NCBI RefSeq assembly: GCF_025677645.1
Contig: NZ_CP106879.1
Coordinates: 3,286,001-3,350,000 of the forward strand
Length of the DNA: 64,000 nucleotides
Reading direction: 5' to 3'
Source: Curtobacterium poinsettiae
GTDB taxonomy: Bacteria; Actinomycetota; Actinomycetes; Actinomycetales; Microbacteriaceae
Shown: positions 43,499 through 52,390 of the stretch, one piece after another
How positions within the stretch are numbered: position 1 is the first letter of the stretch
Layout: the number at the start of each line of letters is the position of its first letter
Notes under the pieces: generated by a model
The model's input: only the letters and a program-made list of their open reading frames with translations
Told to the model about the DNA's origin: nothing
Databases searched by the model: none
Made by a program: the position numbers and the translations under genes

Positions 43499-44626
43499 AT
43501 GATGAAGCGCAGGATCATCGCGGGCGTCGCAGCCGTCGGCATCGCGATCTCGCTGGCCGCTTGCTCGGCCGGCGGCCGTGCATCCACCGACGGTGGCGGC
43601 AGCGGCGACAACAAGGGCGCCCTCGTCGGCGTCGCCATGCCCACCAAGGTCTCCGAGCGGTGGATCAAGGACGGCAACGCCGTCAAGAGCGACCTCGAGA
43701 AGGCCGGCTACAAGGTCGACCTCGAGTACGGCGACAACAAGGTCCAGCAGCAGGCTCAGCAGGTCAGCAACATGATCACCAAGGGCGCGAAGGTCCTGAT
43801 CATCGCGTCGATCGACGGTGGCGCGCTCTCCGACCAGCTCGACGCCGCCGCCAAGGCCGGCATCAAGGTGATCTCGTACGACCGCCTGCTCACGGGCAAC
43901 AAGAACGTCGACTACTACGTGTCCTTCGACAACGAGAAGGTCGGCGTCGACCAGGCGAACAGCCTGCTCACCGGCCTGGGTGTGCTCGACGCGGACGGCA
44001 AGAAGACCGGCGAGAAGGGCCCCTTCAACATCGAGGTCTTCGCCGGTTCGCTCGACGACAACAACGCCGGGTTCTTCTTCAACGGCGCCATGAAGACGCT
44101 CAAGCCGTACCTCGAGGACGGCACGCTGAAGATCCAGTCCGGCCAGGACGAGCTGTCCCAGGCCGCCACGCAGCAGTGGGACCCGGCCACGGCCAAGGCC
44201 CGCATGCAGAACCTGGTCGCCAAGTCCTACTCGGGCGGCACCACGCTCGACGGCGTGCTCTCGCCGTACGACGGCATCTCGATCGGCATCATCTCGGCGC
44301 TGCAGGGCGCCGGGTACGGCACGAGCGACCGTCCGCTCCCGACCGTCACCGGCCAGGACGCCGAGGCCGCCTCGGTCAAGTCGATCATCGCCGGTCAGCA
44401 GTACTCGACGATCTACAAGGACACGCGCAAGCTCGCCAAGCAGTCGGTCACCATGGCCGAGGACCTGCTCAGCGGCAAGGAGCCCGAGGTCAACGACACG
44501 AAGAGCTACGACAACAAGGTCAAGGTCGTCCCGACCTTCCTGTTCCAGCCGACGGTCGTCACGAAGGACAACTACAAGGAAGTCCTCGTGGACTCGGGGT
44601 ACTACACCGAAGCCGACCTGAAGTAG
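43499..44626 (+). CDS. chvE: multiple monosaccharide-binding lipoprotein (ChvE-like)
   Basis: 375-aa extracytoplasmic binding protein for pentoses/hexoses. Lipoprotein signal MMKRRIIAGVAAVGIAISLA then AC; lipid Cys near residue 22. The type-1 periplasmic fold shows VGVAMPTKVSERWIKDGNAV, KVLIIASIDGGALSDQLDAA, VISYDRLLTGNKNVDYYVSF DNEKVG and GVLSPYDGISIGIISALQGA then LPTVTGQDAE, all typical of ChvE. ATG 43499 (a second ATG follows at 43502) lies after AGAGG. It heads the chvE-gguA-gguB set; a hairpin at 44640 separates it from the ATPase gene. Likely ligand L-arabinose, by regulon membership. Confidence 0.93.
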   Translation: MMKRRIIAGVAAVGIAISLAACSAGGRASTDGGGSGDNKGALVGVAMPTKVSERWIKDGNAVKSDLEKAGYKVDLEYGDNKVQQQAQQVSNMITKGAKVLIIASIDGGALSDQLDAAAKAGIKVISYDRLLTGNKNVDYYVSFDNEKVGVDQANSLLTGLGVLDADGKKTGEKGPFNIEVFAGSLDDNNAGFFFNGAMKTLKPYLEDGTLKIQSGQDELSQAATQQWDPATAKARMQNLVAKSYSGGTTLDGVLSPYDGISIGIISALQGAGYGTSDRPLPTVTGQDAEAASVKSIIAGQQYSTIYKDTRKLAKQSVTMAEDLLSGKEPEVNDTKSYDNKVKVVPTFLFQPTVVTKDNYKEVLVDSGYYTEADLK

Positions 44627-44639
44627 TCAGGTCCATCTC

Positions 44640-44685
44640 ACGGACCGGAGGCGCGGTGCCAGCCCGCACCGCGCCTCCCGTCCGT
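44640..44685 (+). terminator. intra-operon hairpin after chvE
   Basis: Perfect 13-bp core stem (44647-44659 with 44666-44678, loop CAGCCC), extended to about 20 bp with one mismatch. The arm core GGAGGCGCGG is shared with the terminator at 13797. Its place between binding-protein and ATPase genes suggests partial termination, giving more binding protein than ATPase. Confidence 0.75.
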
Positions 44686-44728
44686 CTCCACCAGCGCGCC
44701 CACGCGCGCACGACGGAAAGGCGTCCAC

Positions 44729-46282
44729 ATGGCGGACACCATCCTCGAGATGCGGGACATCACCAAGACGTTCCCCGGCGTCAAGGCCCTGCAGGGCGTC
44801 TCGATCGAGGTCGAGCGCGGCCAGGTCCACGCGATCTGCGGCGAGAACGGCGCGGGCAAGTCGACGCTCATGAAGGTGCTGTCGGGTGTCTACCCGGCCG
44901 GTTCCTTCGACGGCGAGATCCTGCTCGACGGCGAACCCGTGCGGTTCGCGGACATCAACGACTCCGAGGCTGCGGGCGTCGTGATCATCCACCAGGAGCT
45001 GGCGCTCAGCCCGTTCCTGTCGATCGCCGAGAACATCTTCCTCGGCAACGAGCAGTCCAAGGGCGGCTTCATCGACTGGAACAAGACGAACCTGACGGCC
45101 GCCGAGCTACTCAAGCGCGTCGGGCTGAAGGACAACCCGGTCACCAAGGTCGTCGACCTCGGTGTCGGCAAGCAGCAGCTCGTCGAGATCGCGAAGGCGC
45201 TCTCGAAGGAGGTGAAGCTCCTCATCCTCGACGAGCCCACCGCGGCGCTGAACGACGACGACTCCGCGCACCTGCTCGAGCTCATCCGCTCGCTGCAGGC
45301 CGAGGGCATGACGGCGATCATCATCAGCCACAAGCTCAACGAGATCAAGGCGATCGCGGACAAGGTCACGATCATCCGTGACGGCAAGACCATCGAGACC
45401 CTGGACATGCGGGCCGACGACGTGTCCGAGGACCGGATCATCCGCGGGATGGTCGGCCGTGACCTGTCGAACCGGTACCCCGAGCGCGAGAACCCCGTCA
45501 TCGGCGAGGAACTGCTGCGGATCGAGGACTGGACCGTCCACCACCAGCTCGACTCGTCGCGCGAGATTATCCACCAGGCCAACCTCAGCGTCCGCGCCGG
45601 CGAGGTCGTCGGCATCGCCGGGCTCATGGGCGCCGGGCGCACGGAACTCGCGATGAGCGTCTTCGGCCAGTCCTACGGCACCGGCATCAGCGGCACCGTC
45701 TACAAGCGCGGCACCCCGATCAAGACGCACACCGTCTCGCAGGCGATCGACAACGGCATCGCCTACGTCACCGAGGACCGCAAGCGCTACGGCCTGAACC
45801 TGATCGACGACATCAAGCGGAACATCTCCGGGTCGGCGCTCGGCAAGCTCGCGAACTGGGGCTTCGTGAACTCCTCGGAGGAGACCACGGTCGCCAGCCA
45901 GTTCCTCAAGAGCCTCAACATCAAGGCGCCGAACGTCGACGTCGTGACGGGGAAGCTCTCCGGCGGGAACCAGCAGAAGGTCGTCCTGTCGAAGTGGATG
46001 TACGCCGACCCGGACGTGCTCATCCTCGACGAGCCCACCCGCGGCATCGACGTCGGCGCCAAGTACGAGATCTACACGATCATCAACCAGCTCGCCGACC
46101 AGGGGAAGGCGGTCATCGTGATCTCCTCCGAGCTCCCCGAACTGCTCGGCATCTGCGACCGCATCTACACCCTCTCCGAGGGCACCATCACGGCCGACGT
46201 CCCGCGCGCCGAGGCGACGCCCGAGGTCCTCATGCAGTACATGACCCAGGAACGGGAGACCCCTGTCAATGAACGCGCTTAA
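44729..46282 (+). CDS. gguA: monosaccharide ABC importer ATPase (GguA-like, CUT2)
   Basis: 517-aa cytosolic protein with two fused ATPase domains, the CUT2 form. Domain 1: Walker [22 protein letters not shown]-loop [20 protein letters not shown], Walker [13 protein letters not shown]. Its signature region ([18 protein letters not shown]) is the degenerate form usual in CUT2. Domain 2: [19 protein letters not shown] (no Lys in the Walker A, again usual), signature [16 protein letters not shown], Walker [18 protein letters not shown] 44729 follows GGAAAGG. Its last 14 bases overlap the permease gene. Confidence 0.94.
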   Translation: MADTILEMRDITKTFPGVKALQGVSIEVERGQVHAICGENGAGKSTLMKVLSGVYPAGSFDGEILLDGEPVRFADINDSEAAGVVIIHQELALSPFLSIAENIFLGNEQSKGGFIDWNKTNLTAAELLKRVGLKDNPVTKVVDLGVGKQQLVEIAKALSKEVKLLILDEPTAALNDDDSAHLLELIRSLQAEGMTAIIISHKLNEIKAIADKVTIIRDGKTIETLDMRADDVSEDRIIRGMVGRDLSNRYPERENPVIGEELLRIEDWTVHHQLDSSREIIHQANLSVRAGEVVGIAGLMGAGRTELAMSVFGQSYGTGISGTVYKRGTPIKTHTVSQAIDNGIAYVTEDRKRYGLNLIDDIKRNISGSALGKLANWGFVNSSEETTVASQFLKSLNIKAPNVDVVTGKLSGGNQQKVVLSKWMYADPDVLILDEPTRGIDVGAKYEIYTIINQLADQGKAVIVISSELPELLGICDRIYTLSEGTITADVPRAEATPEVLMQYMTQERETPVNERA

Positions 46283-47450
46283 GTCCGCCGTCGGCTACCT
46301 CACCGGGCAGCTCCGACAGATCGGCCTGTTCATCGCGCTGATCGTCATCGTCATCTTCTTCCAGGTGACCACGAACGGCATCACGCTGGCCCCGATCAAC
46401 GTCTCGAACCTGATCGTCCAGAACAGCTACATCCTCATCCTGGCCATCGGCATGGTCATGGTCATCATCGCCGGCCACATCGACCTGTCGGTCGGGTCGG
46501 TGGTCGCCTTCACGGGCGCCATGGCCGGCGTGATGATCACGCAGTGGAACATCCCGTGGCCGATCGCGGTCGTGCTCTGCCTGGTGGTCGGTGCGCTCGT
46601 CGGCGCGTGGCAGGGCTTCTGGATCGCGTACTTCGGGATCCCGGCGTTCATCGTGACGCTGGCGGGCATGCTCGCGTTCCGCGGCGCGGCCCAGATCGTC
46701 CTGCAGAACCAGCAGATCTCGCCGTTCCCCGCCGGCTTCCGCTCGCTCGGCTCCGGCTTCCTGCCGTCCTTCGGCACCACCGGGTACGAGCCGCTCACGA
46801 TGATCCTCGGCTTCGCCGCCGCGGCCGTCATGGTGATCGCGGCGTTCCGCGGTCGCATCACGCGTCGCAAGTACCAGCTCGAGAGCGAGCCGTTCGCCTG
46901 GTTCATCGTGAAGACGGCGTTCGGTGCCGTGCTCGTGATCTACGTGGCGCTCCTGCTCGCCAGCTACAACGGCACCCCGATCGTGCTCGTCGTGCTCGGT
47001 GCCCTCGTGGTGATCTACTCGGTCGTCATGCGGAGCGCGGTGTTCGGCCGTCACATCTACGCGATCGGCGGCAACGCCCTGGCCGCGCAGCTGTCGGGTG
47101 TGAAGACGAAGCGCGTCACGTTCCTGCTCTTCGTCAACATGGGTGTCATCTCGGCCCTGGCGGGCGTGGTCTTCACCGGCCAGCTCAACCTGGCGGCACC
47201 GGGCGCGGGCAACGGCTTCGAGCTCGACGCCATCGCCGCCGTGTTCATCGGTGGCGCGGCCGTCACCGGCGGCATCGGCACCGTGCCGGGCGCCATCGTC
47301 GGTGGTCTCATCATCGGTCTGCTGAACAACGGCATGTCGATCCTCGGCGTCGGCACCGAGTTCCAGTCTCTGATCAAGGGTCTGGTGCTGCTCGCCGCCG
47401 TCGCGTTCGACGTGTTCAACAAGCGCCGGGCGGCGTCCGCGCGCAAGTAA
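46269..47450 (+). CDS. gguB: monosaccharide ABC importer permease (GguB-like)
   Basis: 393-aa CUT2 permease with about ten predicted helices. Family landmarks: [86 protein letters not shown] and [21 protein letters not shown] cytoplasmic insertion near residue 195 ([18 protein letters not shown]) is as in GguB/XylH-type proteins. ATG 46269 lies inside the end of gguA (14-nt overlap). It completes a self-sufficient importer, unlike the four ATPase-less CUT1 systems in the window. Confidence 0.94.
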   Translation: MNALKSAVGYLTGQLRQIGLFIALIVIVIFFQVTTNGITLAPINVSNLIVQNSYILILAIGMVMVIIAGHIDLSVGSVVAFTGAMAGVMITQWNIPWPIAVVLCLVVGALVGAWQGFWIAYFGIPAFIVTLAGMLAFRGAAQIVLQNQQISPFPAGFRSLGSGFLPSFGTTGYEPLTMILGFAAAAVMVIAAFRGRITRRKYQLESEPFAWFIVKTAFGAVLVIYVALLLASYNGTPIVLVVLGALVVIYSVVMRSAVFGRHIYAIGGNALAAQLSGVKTKRVTFLLFVNMGVISALAGVVFTGQLNLAAPGAGNGFELDAIAAVFIGGAAVTGGIGTVPGAIVGGLIIGLLNNGMSILGVGTEFQSLIKGLVLLAAVAFDVFNKRRAASARK

Positions 47451-47471
47451 CGCGTCGGAGTCGCCCCCGCC

Positions 47472-47516
47472 GAAGCGACAGAAGTGCACGGAACAGCCGT
47501 GCACTTCTGTCGCTTC
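47472..47516. terminator. bidirectional hairpin between gguB and the amylase gene
   Basis: Perfect 19-bp stem (47472-47490 with 47498-47516) and 7-nt loop GAACAGC. It lies between convergent genes. The arm start GAAGCGACA also occurs in the inverted repeat at 58907/58986. Confidence 0.85.
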
Positions 47517-47521
47517 CGCGT

Positions 47522-48859
47522 TCAGCGGGACAGGACGGCCCAACCCCCGGCCGGGAGGCGCAGGGTCCCGTCCCCGAGATCGGCCCCGCCCGCCTCGACC
47601 TGCGTCGCGTCGGCCACGGGCACCTCGACGGGATCGTCCGACAGGTTCAGGGCGGTCACCACGGCGGCGTCCGCCGTCGCGGTCCGCAGCACCACGGCGG
47701 TGTTCGTCAGGTGCACGACGTCGGTGTGCGCGCGGTGCAGCCACGGGTTGCGGCGACGCAGGGCGATGAGCGCCTCGTACGCGTGGGTCAGGTCCGTCGG
47801 CGTCGGGACCTCGGCCGGGAACTCCGGGCGGACCGCGTCGTCGCCGCCCTCGCGTTCCTCCTTCACCCCGGTCCAGCCGTACTCGTCGCCCGCGTAGACC
47901 ACCGGGGTCCCCGCCACCGTGAACAGCACGGCGGCGGCGTGCCCGGCGAACCGCTCCCCCACCGCGCTCGCGATCCGGGTGACGTCGTGGTTGCCGACGA
48001 ACGTGGTCGGGGCGAACGTGGCCAGCAGCGCGTCGTGCCGCTCGATCGCGTGCGCGAGCTCGTGACCGTTGCGGTCCGCGATGCCGTGCCAGATCCCCTG
48101 CCACAGCTCGTACTGGGTCAGCGAGTCCATCGTCGAGTCGCGAGCGATCGCCGCCGCGTCTCCGTGGATCACCTCGCCACTGAACCAGGCGTCCGGGAAC
48201 CGCTCCCGCATCCGCGGCAGCACCCGCGCCCAGAACGCCGGCGGCACCGCGTACGCCGCGTCGAGCCGCCAACCGTCGACGCCGCGGGCCAGCCAGTGCG
48301 TCATCACTTCCACCACGAGGTCCTCGGTGGCGCGGCTGTCGTGGTCGAGCGCGACGAGGATGTCGTGGCCCTCGAACAGTCCGACGGGCACGGGCTGCCC
48401 CGGCTGCCAACCGGACCAGTCGATGGCGAACAGGTCGGCGGTCGGCGCCTCCGGGCCGTAATCGGACAACGCGCGGAACGCCGGGTGCTCACGGCCGACG
48501 TGGTTGAACACCCCGTCCAGCAGCACCCGAACGCCCCGCTCGTGCGCCGCCGCGACCAGGGCGGTGAAGTCGGCGTCGTCGCCCAGGCGCGGGTCGATGC
48601 GGAAGTGGTCGACCGTGTCGTACCCGTGGGTCGAGCTCGCGAACACCGGGCCGAGCAACAGGCCGTTCAGACCGAGGTCGACGACGTGGTCGAGCCACCC
48701 GGCTAGGCGGTCGAGGCGGTGTTCGAGTGGACGCTCCCCCACGGGCGCCGCGGGGCGGACCTCGGAGCCGACGAAACCGAGCGGGTAGACGTGCCACCAC
48801 ATCACGTGCTCGACCCACGCGGGTTCGGGGTGACGGGTGGGTGCGGTGTCGGTGTTCAC
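47522..48859 (-). CDS. GH13 alpha-amylase family glycosidase (neopullulanase/cyclomaltodextrinase-like)
   Basis: 445-aa cytosolic glycosidase on alpha-glucans or maltodextrins. GH13 regions: LLDGVFNHVGREH, GVDGWRLDAAYA with nucleophile Asp200, WFSGEVIHGD with acid/base Glu229, and FVGNHDVTRIAS with Asp292. It lacks the N-terminal domain of full neopullulanases and begins almost directly with the barrel (VMWWHVYPLGFVGS). GTG 48859 is chosen; the frame open to 49084 upstream is Arg-rich and unlike coding sequence. CAGCAT seven bases upstream may be a leaderless -10. It is monocistronic and unlinked to a transporter. Confidence 0.9.
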   Translation of the reverse strand: MNTDTAPTRHPEPAWVEHVMWWHVYPLGFVGSEVRPAAPVGERPLEHRLDRLAGWLDHVVDLGLNGLLLGPVFASSTHGYDTVDHFRIDPRLGDDADFTALVAAAHERGVRVLLDGVFNHVGREHPAFRALSDYGPEAPTADLFAIDWSGWQPGQPVPVGLFEGHDILVALDHDSRATEDLVVEVMTHWLARGVDGWRLDAAYAVPPAFWARVLPRMRERFPDAWFSGEVIHGDAAAIARDSTMDSLTQYELWQGIWHGIADRNGHELAHAIERHDALLATFAPTTFVGNHDVTRIASAVGERFAGHAAAVLFTVAGTPVVYAGDEYGWTGVKEEREGGDDAVRPEFPAEVPTPTDLTHAYEALIALRRRNPWLHRAHTDVVHLTNTAVVLRTATADAAVVTALNLSDDPVEVPVADATQVEAGGADLGDGTLRLPAGGWAVLSR

Positions 48860-48940
48860 CGGTCCGATGCTGCCAGCCGGACCTGCGTCGGGTGTGCTCG
48901 TGCTGGGAACGGACAGGAGCAGCAGGACGAGGATGAGGGC

Positions 48941-49339
48941 ATGGGACGCGCGATCAGGACGGCAGCGGACGCTGCGGCGAACGAGGCGGAGCACGCCGAA
49001 CGTACGTGCGCGTCGTGCGGGCGAACGATGCCCTCGTCGGCGGCACCGGAAGCGCGGTACTGCTCCGCAGCGTGCCGCAAGCACGGAGTCGACGCCACCG
49101 ACCGGGCCCTCGAACAGCGCATCGACGAGCTGCTCGCCGCGCGCGCACGGACCTCGAGCATCTGCCCGTCCGAGGTCGCTCGGTCGCTCGAGCCCGACGA
49201 CTGGCGGCCGCTGATGGAACCCGCCCGCCGAGCCGCCCGCCGCATGGTGGCCCGCGGCGAGGTCGAGATCACGCAGGGCGGCTCCGTGGTCGACCCGTCG
49301 ACGGCGAAGGGGCCGATCCGCATCCGTCGCCCGCGCTGA
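48941..49339 (+). CDS. DUF2256/DUF3253 protein with a zinc-finger-like motif
   Basis: 132-aa protein. Residues about 17-45 hold CASCGRTMPSSAAPEARYCS then AACRK, a C-x2-C...C-x3-C motif as in DUF2256 and small zinc ribbons. Residues about 50-132 are DUF3253, a winged-helix-like domain (SSICPSEVARSLEPDDWRPL, PARRAARRMVARGEVEITQG, AKGPIRIRRPR). The ATG at 48941 follows GAGG. It is divergent from the amylase gene. Proteins of this kind are common in actinobacteria; nucleic-acid binding is plausible but unproven. Confidence 0.82.
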   Translation: MGRAIRTAADAAANEAEHAERTCASCGRTMPSSAAPEARYCSAACRKHGVDATDRALEQRIDELLAARARTSSICPSEVARSLEPDDWRPLMEPARRAARRMVARGEVEITQGGSVVDPSTAKGPIRIRRPR

Positions 49340-49376
49340 GGGAACACGTGTCGTTCATCGTCGGTTGCATGCAGGG

Positions 49377-50478
49377 ATGACTGCAACCGGATCGACCGAA
49401 CCGACCCCTGTCCAGCCCCGAGCCCTCGTCGTGGGAGCGAGCGGCATCACCGGCTCCGCCCTGGTGAGCCACCTGCTCGACGACGGCTGGGAGGTCACGG
49501 CGCTGTCCCGCCGGCCGATCGGCCGCGACGGCGTCCGGACCGTCGCCGCGGACCTCCGCGACCCCGAGAGCCTGTCCGCCGCGCTGGCGGACGAGCAGCC
49601 GACCCACGTGTTCTTCACGGCGTGGCAGCGCCAGGACACCGAAGCCGAGAACATCCGCGTGAACGGCGGCATGGTCCGCGACCTGCTAGCAGCGCTGTCG
49701 CACGCACCTGCTGGCGCACGTCGCCCTGGTCACCGGCCTGAAGCACTACCTCGGCCCGTTCGAGGCGTACGCCGCCGGCGAGATGCCCGACACGCCCTTC
49801 CACGAGGAGGAGCCGCGCCTCGACACCCCGAACTTCTACTACGCGCAAGAGGACGAACTCTTCGCAGCGGCCGAGCGCCAGGGGTTCACCTGGTCGGTGC
49901 ACCGCTCGCACACCGTGATCGGGCACGCCGTCGGCAACGCCATGAACATGGGGCTCACGCTCGCCGTGCAGGCCACGCTGGCGAAGGAACTCGACCTGGA
50001 CTTCGTGTTCCCGGGCAGCGAGGCGCAGTGGAACGGCCTGACCGACATGACCGACGCCGGCATCCTCGCCGAGCACATGGTGTGGGCCTCGACTTCGCCC
50101 GAGGGTGCGGACGAGCCGTTCAACATCGTCAACGGCAACGTCTTCCGGTGGCGCTGGATGTGGCCGCGCCTGGCCGCGCACCTCGGTGTCGACCCCGCGC
50201 GCGTGGTGGGCTACCAGGACGCGCCCCGCCCGCTCGAGGTCCAGATGGCCCCGTACGAGGCCGAGTGGGCCGGCATCGCCGAGCGGCACGGCTTGGTCGA
50301 GTCGGACATCACCCGGCTCGCCTCGTGGTGGCACACCGACGCCGACCTCGGTCGTGCGATGGAGGTCGTCACCGACATGGGGAAGAGCCGCGAGGCCGGG
50401 TTCACGGCCTTCCGACGCACCGAGCAGGCCTTCGCCGACCTGTTCGCCCGGTACCGCGCGGACCGCCTGATCCCCTAG
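49377..50478 (+). pseudogene. SDR-family oxidoreductase broken by a frameshift near 49700
   Basis: Rossmann-fold reductase of the iridoid-synthase / progesterone 5-beta-reductase-like type. The first frame (ATG 49377) holds the nucleotide-binding LVVGASGITGSALVSHLL and runs through NGGMVRDLLAALSHA. The second frame continues HLLAHVALVTGLKHYLGPFE with the catalytic-type TGxKHY, then TPNFYYAQEDELF, and runs to 50478. The switch lies between 49700 and 49705; loss of two bases from an expected GCGCAC would explain it. Downstream coding is intact to the natural end. It is either a recent pseudogene or a sequencing error; if repaired, a 366-aa enzyme results. Confidence 0.85.
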
Positions 50479-50596
50479 CCGGTCACCGGGGTACGTCGTT
50501 CCTCGGACCCGGCCGCGAGCGTCGCCGACCCGCGTGGTTGTCTCGTGGTCACACGCGCCGGGAGCCCTCGGCGGTTCCCGGAGGAAGGAAGACACC

Positions 50597-50773
50597 ATGT
50601 CGCTCGGAGACAAGGCGAAGGACGTCACGCAGAAGGTCGTCGGCAAGGTCGAGGAGGCCGTCGGCAAGAAGACCGACGACGCCGAGCTCACCCACCAGGG
50701 TCAGAAGGACCAGGTCATGGGCGAGGGTCGTCTCGACAAGGAGAAGGCCAAGGACGCGTTCGACGGCAAGTGA
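50597..50773 (+). CDS. CsbD family stress protein
   Basis: 58-aa highly charged soluble protein: GDKAKDVTQKVVGKVEEAVG, then KKTDDAELTHQGQKDQVMGE. This is the CsbD pattern with the conserved K(V/A)xGK(V/A)E and G-rich turns, predicted to be two or more helices. CsbD proteins are general-stress induced in Bacillus under sigma-B; their molecular role is unknown. ATG 50597 follows GGAGGAAGGA. A hairpin at 50787 follows. No sigma-factor site could be assigned with confidence in the 118 bases upstream. Confidence 0.9.
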   Translation: MSLGDKAKDVTQKVVGKVEEAVGKKTDDAELTHQGQKDQVMGEGRLDKEKAKDAFDGK

Positions 50774-50786
50774 GCCTCGGGATCAG

Positions 50787-50815
50787 ACGCCCGTACCGCT
50801 CGTCGGTGCGGGCGT
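50787..50815. terminator. bidirectional hairpin after csbD-like gene
   Basis: Arms ACGCCCGTACCG (50787-50798) and CGGTGCGGGCGT (50804-50815), 11 of 12 paired, loop CTCGT. It sits between convergent genes. Confidence 0.75.
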
Positions 50816-50855
50816 TCGTCGTTCCCTGAGGCGGCCGCGTGGACCGCGCGCAGTG

Positions 50856-51929
50856 TCAGAACGCGTACCGGATGCAACAGGAGGGCAGGTGCTCGGCGAC
50901 GAGCTCGCGGAAGCGCTCGACGAGCTGCCCCTTCATGCCGGACCGGTAGCGCACGTTCGCGGCACCGTTCTGGGACACCTTCTGCTCCTGCAGGTCCGGA
51001 CGCCACAGCAGGTCCTCGGCCTTCGGGTGCCACCCGAGGTTGACCTCGTGCAGGGGTTGGTTGTGGGTCAGGAAGATCACCTCGGCCGCGAGCTGCGCCT
51101 TCGCCGCCGGGGACAGCACGTCGTCCACCTGGCGCAGCAGCTCGGCCCAGTCGGACTCCCACGTCGGCGTCAGGATGACCGGTGAGAAGTTGAGGTGGAC
51201 CTCGTACCCGGCGTCCACGAAGTCGTTCACCGCGGCGATCCGCTCGGCGATCGGGCTCGTGCGGATGTCGGTGACCTTCGCGGTCTCGTGCGGCATCAGC
51301 GAGAAGCGGATCCGGGTCCGGCCCATCGGGTCCCAGTCGAGCAGGTCGCGGTTGACGTACTTCGTCGCGAACGAGGCCTTGGCCGTCGGGGTCATCCGGA
51401 ACAGGTCGCAGAGGTCACGGACGTTGTCGCTGATCATCGCGTCGACGGAGCAGTCGCTGTTCTCGCCGATGTCGTAGACCCAGGAATCCGGGTCGCACTG
51501 GTTCGGCTCGGTCTTCGGCCCCTGCTTCGCGATGTTCCGCGCCACGTGCTTCGTGATCTGGTCGATGTTCGCGAACACCGTCACCGGATTGCTGTAGCCC
51601 TTGCGCCGCGGCACGTAGCAGTAGGCGCACGCCATCGCGCAGCCGTTCGCGGTGGAGGGGGCGATGAAGTCGGCCGAGCGCCCGTTCGGCCGGGTGACGA
51701 GCGACTTCTTCACGCCGAGCACGAGGGCCTCGGTCTTGATCCGCACCCAGCGCTGCACGTTGCGCTCGTCGCCGTGCACCTCGGGGATGTTCCAGTGCGA
51801 CTCGACCGGGACGATCTCGGCGTCCGGCCACTGCCCGACGATCTCCTGCCCGCGCTGCAGCTCGAGGGCGGCGGGCTCGGCGTAGATGCGGTGGACGTCG
51901 AGCATCGGGCGGACACGTGCGTTGCTCAT
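50856..51929 (-). CDS. spore photoproduct lyase-like radical SAM protein
   Basis: 357-aa iron-sulphur enzyme. The radical SAM cluster motif is NGCAMACAYCYVPRR: Cys97, Cys101, Cys104 (C-x3-C-x2-C) with Tyr103 and Tyr105 flanking, as in Bacillus SplB (Cys90/94/97). GENSDCSVDA with Cys160 is a candidate for the conserved thiol hydrogen donor. SplB repairs the UV spore photoproduct in DNA. These actinobacteria are not known to make endospores, so the substrate here is open. ATG 51929 is preceded by TAGACA and a 7-base gap (leaderless); the longer start at 51953 would cross that promoter. It is divergent, with a 44-bp gap, from a small unknown gene. Confidence 0.85.
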   Translation of the reverse strand: MSNARVRPMLDVHRIYAEPAALELQRGQEIVGQWPDAEIVPVESHWNIPEVHGDERNVQRWVRIKTEALVLGVKKSLVTRPNGRSADFIAPSTANGCAMACAYCYVPRRKGYSNPVTVFANIDQITKHVARNIAKQGPKTEPNQCDPDSWVYDIGENSDCSVDAMISDNVRDLCDLFRMTPTAKASFATKYVNRDLLDWDPMGRTRIRFSLMPHETAKVTDIRTSPIAERIAAVNDFVDAGYEVHLNFSPVILTPTWESDWAELLRQVDDVLSPAAKAQLAAEVIFLTHNQPLHEVNLGWHPKAEDLLWRPDLQEQKVSQNGAANVRYRSGMKGQLVERFRELVAEHLPSCCIRYAF

Positions 51930-51936
51930 CGACACC

Positions 51937-51942
51937 TGTCTA
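51937..51942 (-). promoter_or_regulatory. -10 element of a leaderless promoter (radical SAM gene)
   Basis: TAGACA on the minus strand ends seven bases (GGTGTCG) before ATG 51929. A possible plus-strand -10 for the divergent gene, CAGACT, lies at 51962-51967, so the two promoters share one small region. Confidence 0.55.
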
Positions 51943-51973
51943 CCGGGTACCACCGACGGTGCAGACTCGGGGC

Positions 51974-52279
51974 ATGACCGCCGAACCCGACGACCACTTC
52001 TTCGTCGTGGACGGACGACGCTGGCGCCGCACCGACCCGGCGCTGCCCGAGCACGTCGCCGCCGCCCTCCGCTCGCACCTGGGCCGCGGTCGCAACGCCG
52101 TCAAGCAGGCGAAGCGGGCGGGCGACGACGCTGCCCTCGAGGCCGCGCGACACCGCAACGGTCTCGCCAAGCACGGCCTCGGCGAACGGGGTCCGGAGTG
52201 GTGGACCCGCCCCGAGGCCGACCGGATCGCTGTTGCCGAGCACGCCCTCGCCGAGCTGGACGCCCGCGACCGCGACTGA
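51974..52279 (+). CDS. small conserved actinobacterial protein, unknown function
   Basis: 101-aa soluble protein: DHFFVVDGRRWRRTDPALPE, then VAAALRSHLGRGRNAVKQAK and NGLAKHGLGERGPEWW. It is charged, helical after residue 25 and has no membrane segment. Homologues in actinobacteria are sometimes labelled biopolymer transporter Tol, which nothing in the sequence supports. ATG 51974 has no ribosome site; CAGACT ends six bases before it and could be a leaderless -10. An in-frame start at 51917 would cross the promoter region. It is divergent from the radical SAM gene. Confidence 0.75.
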   Translation: MTAEPDDHFFVVDGRRWRRTDPALPEHVAAALRSHLGRGRNAVKQAKRAGDDAALEAARHRNGLAKHGLGERGPEWWTRPEADRIAVAEHALAELDARDRD

Positions 52280-52313
52280 TCCTTCCCATCACGCCCGCGA
52301 TGGAGAGCAGCAT

Positions 52314-52382
52314 CGGGCGTACCTGGTCGAAAGTTCCGACCAGGTACGCCCGATTCGACCAGGTACGCCCGATTCGACCAGG
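52314..52382. repeat. palindromic element with tandem 19-bp units, also a terminator
   Basis: The arm CGGGCGTACCTGGTC (52314-52328) is the perfect inverse of GACCAGGTACGCCCG (52338-52352). The right arm is part of a 19-bp unit (GACCAGGTACGCCCGATTC) repeated at 52338-52356 and 52357-52375, with a third partial copy to 52382. A diverged copy of the palindrome lies at 13901-13939. It stands between convergent genes. Confidence 0.8.
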
Positions 52383-52390
52383 CCGCGCGG

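Noticed and set aside
51974..52279. Naming the 101-aa protein a biopolymer transporter Tol
   Set aside because: No membrane segment or Tol/ExbD motif; the label used for relatives has no support in the sequence.
52338..52382. CRISPR-like array of 19-bp units
   Set aside because: Units are directly adjacent without unique spacers and number only two and a part; it is a tandem duplication of a palindrome arm.
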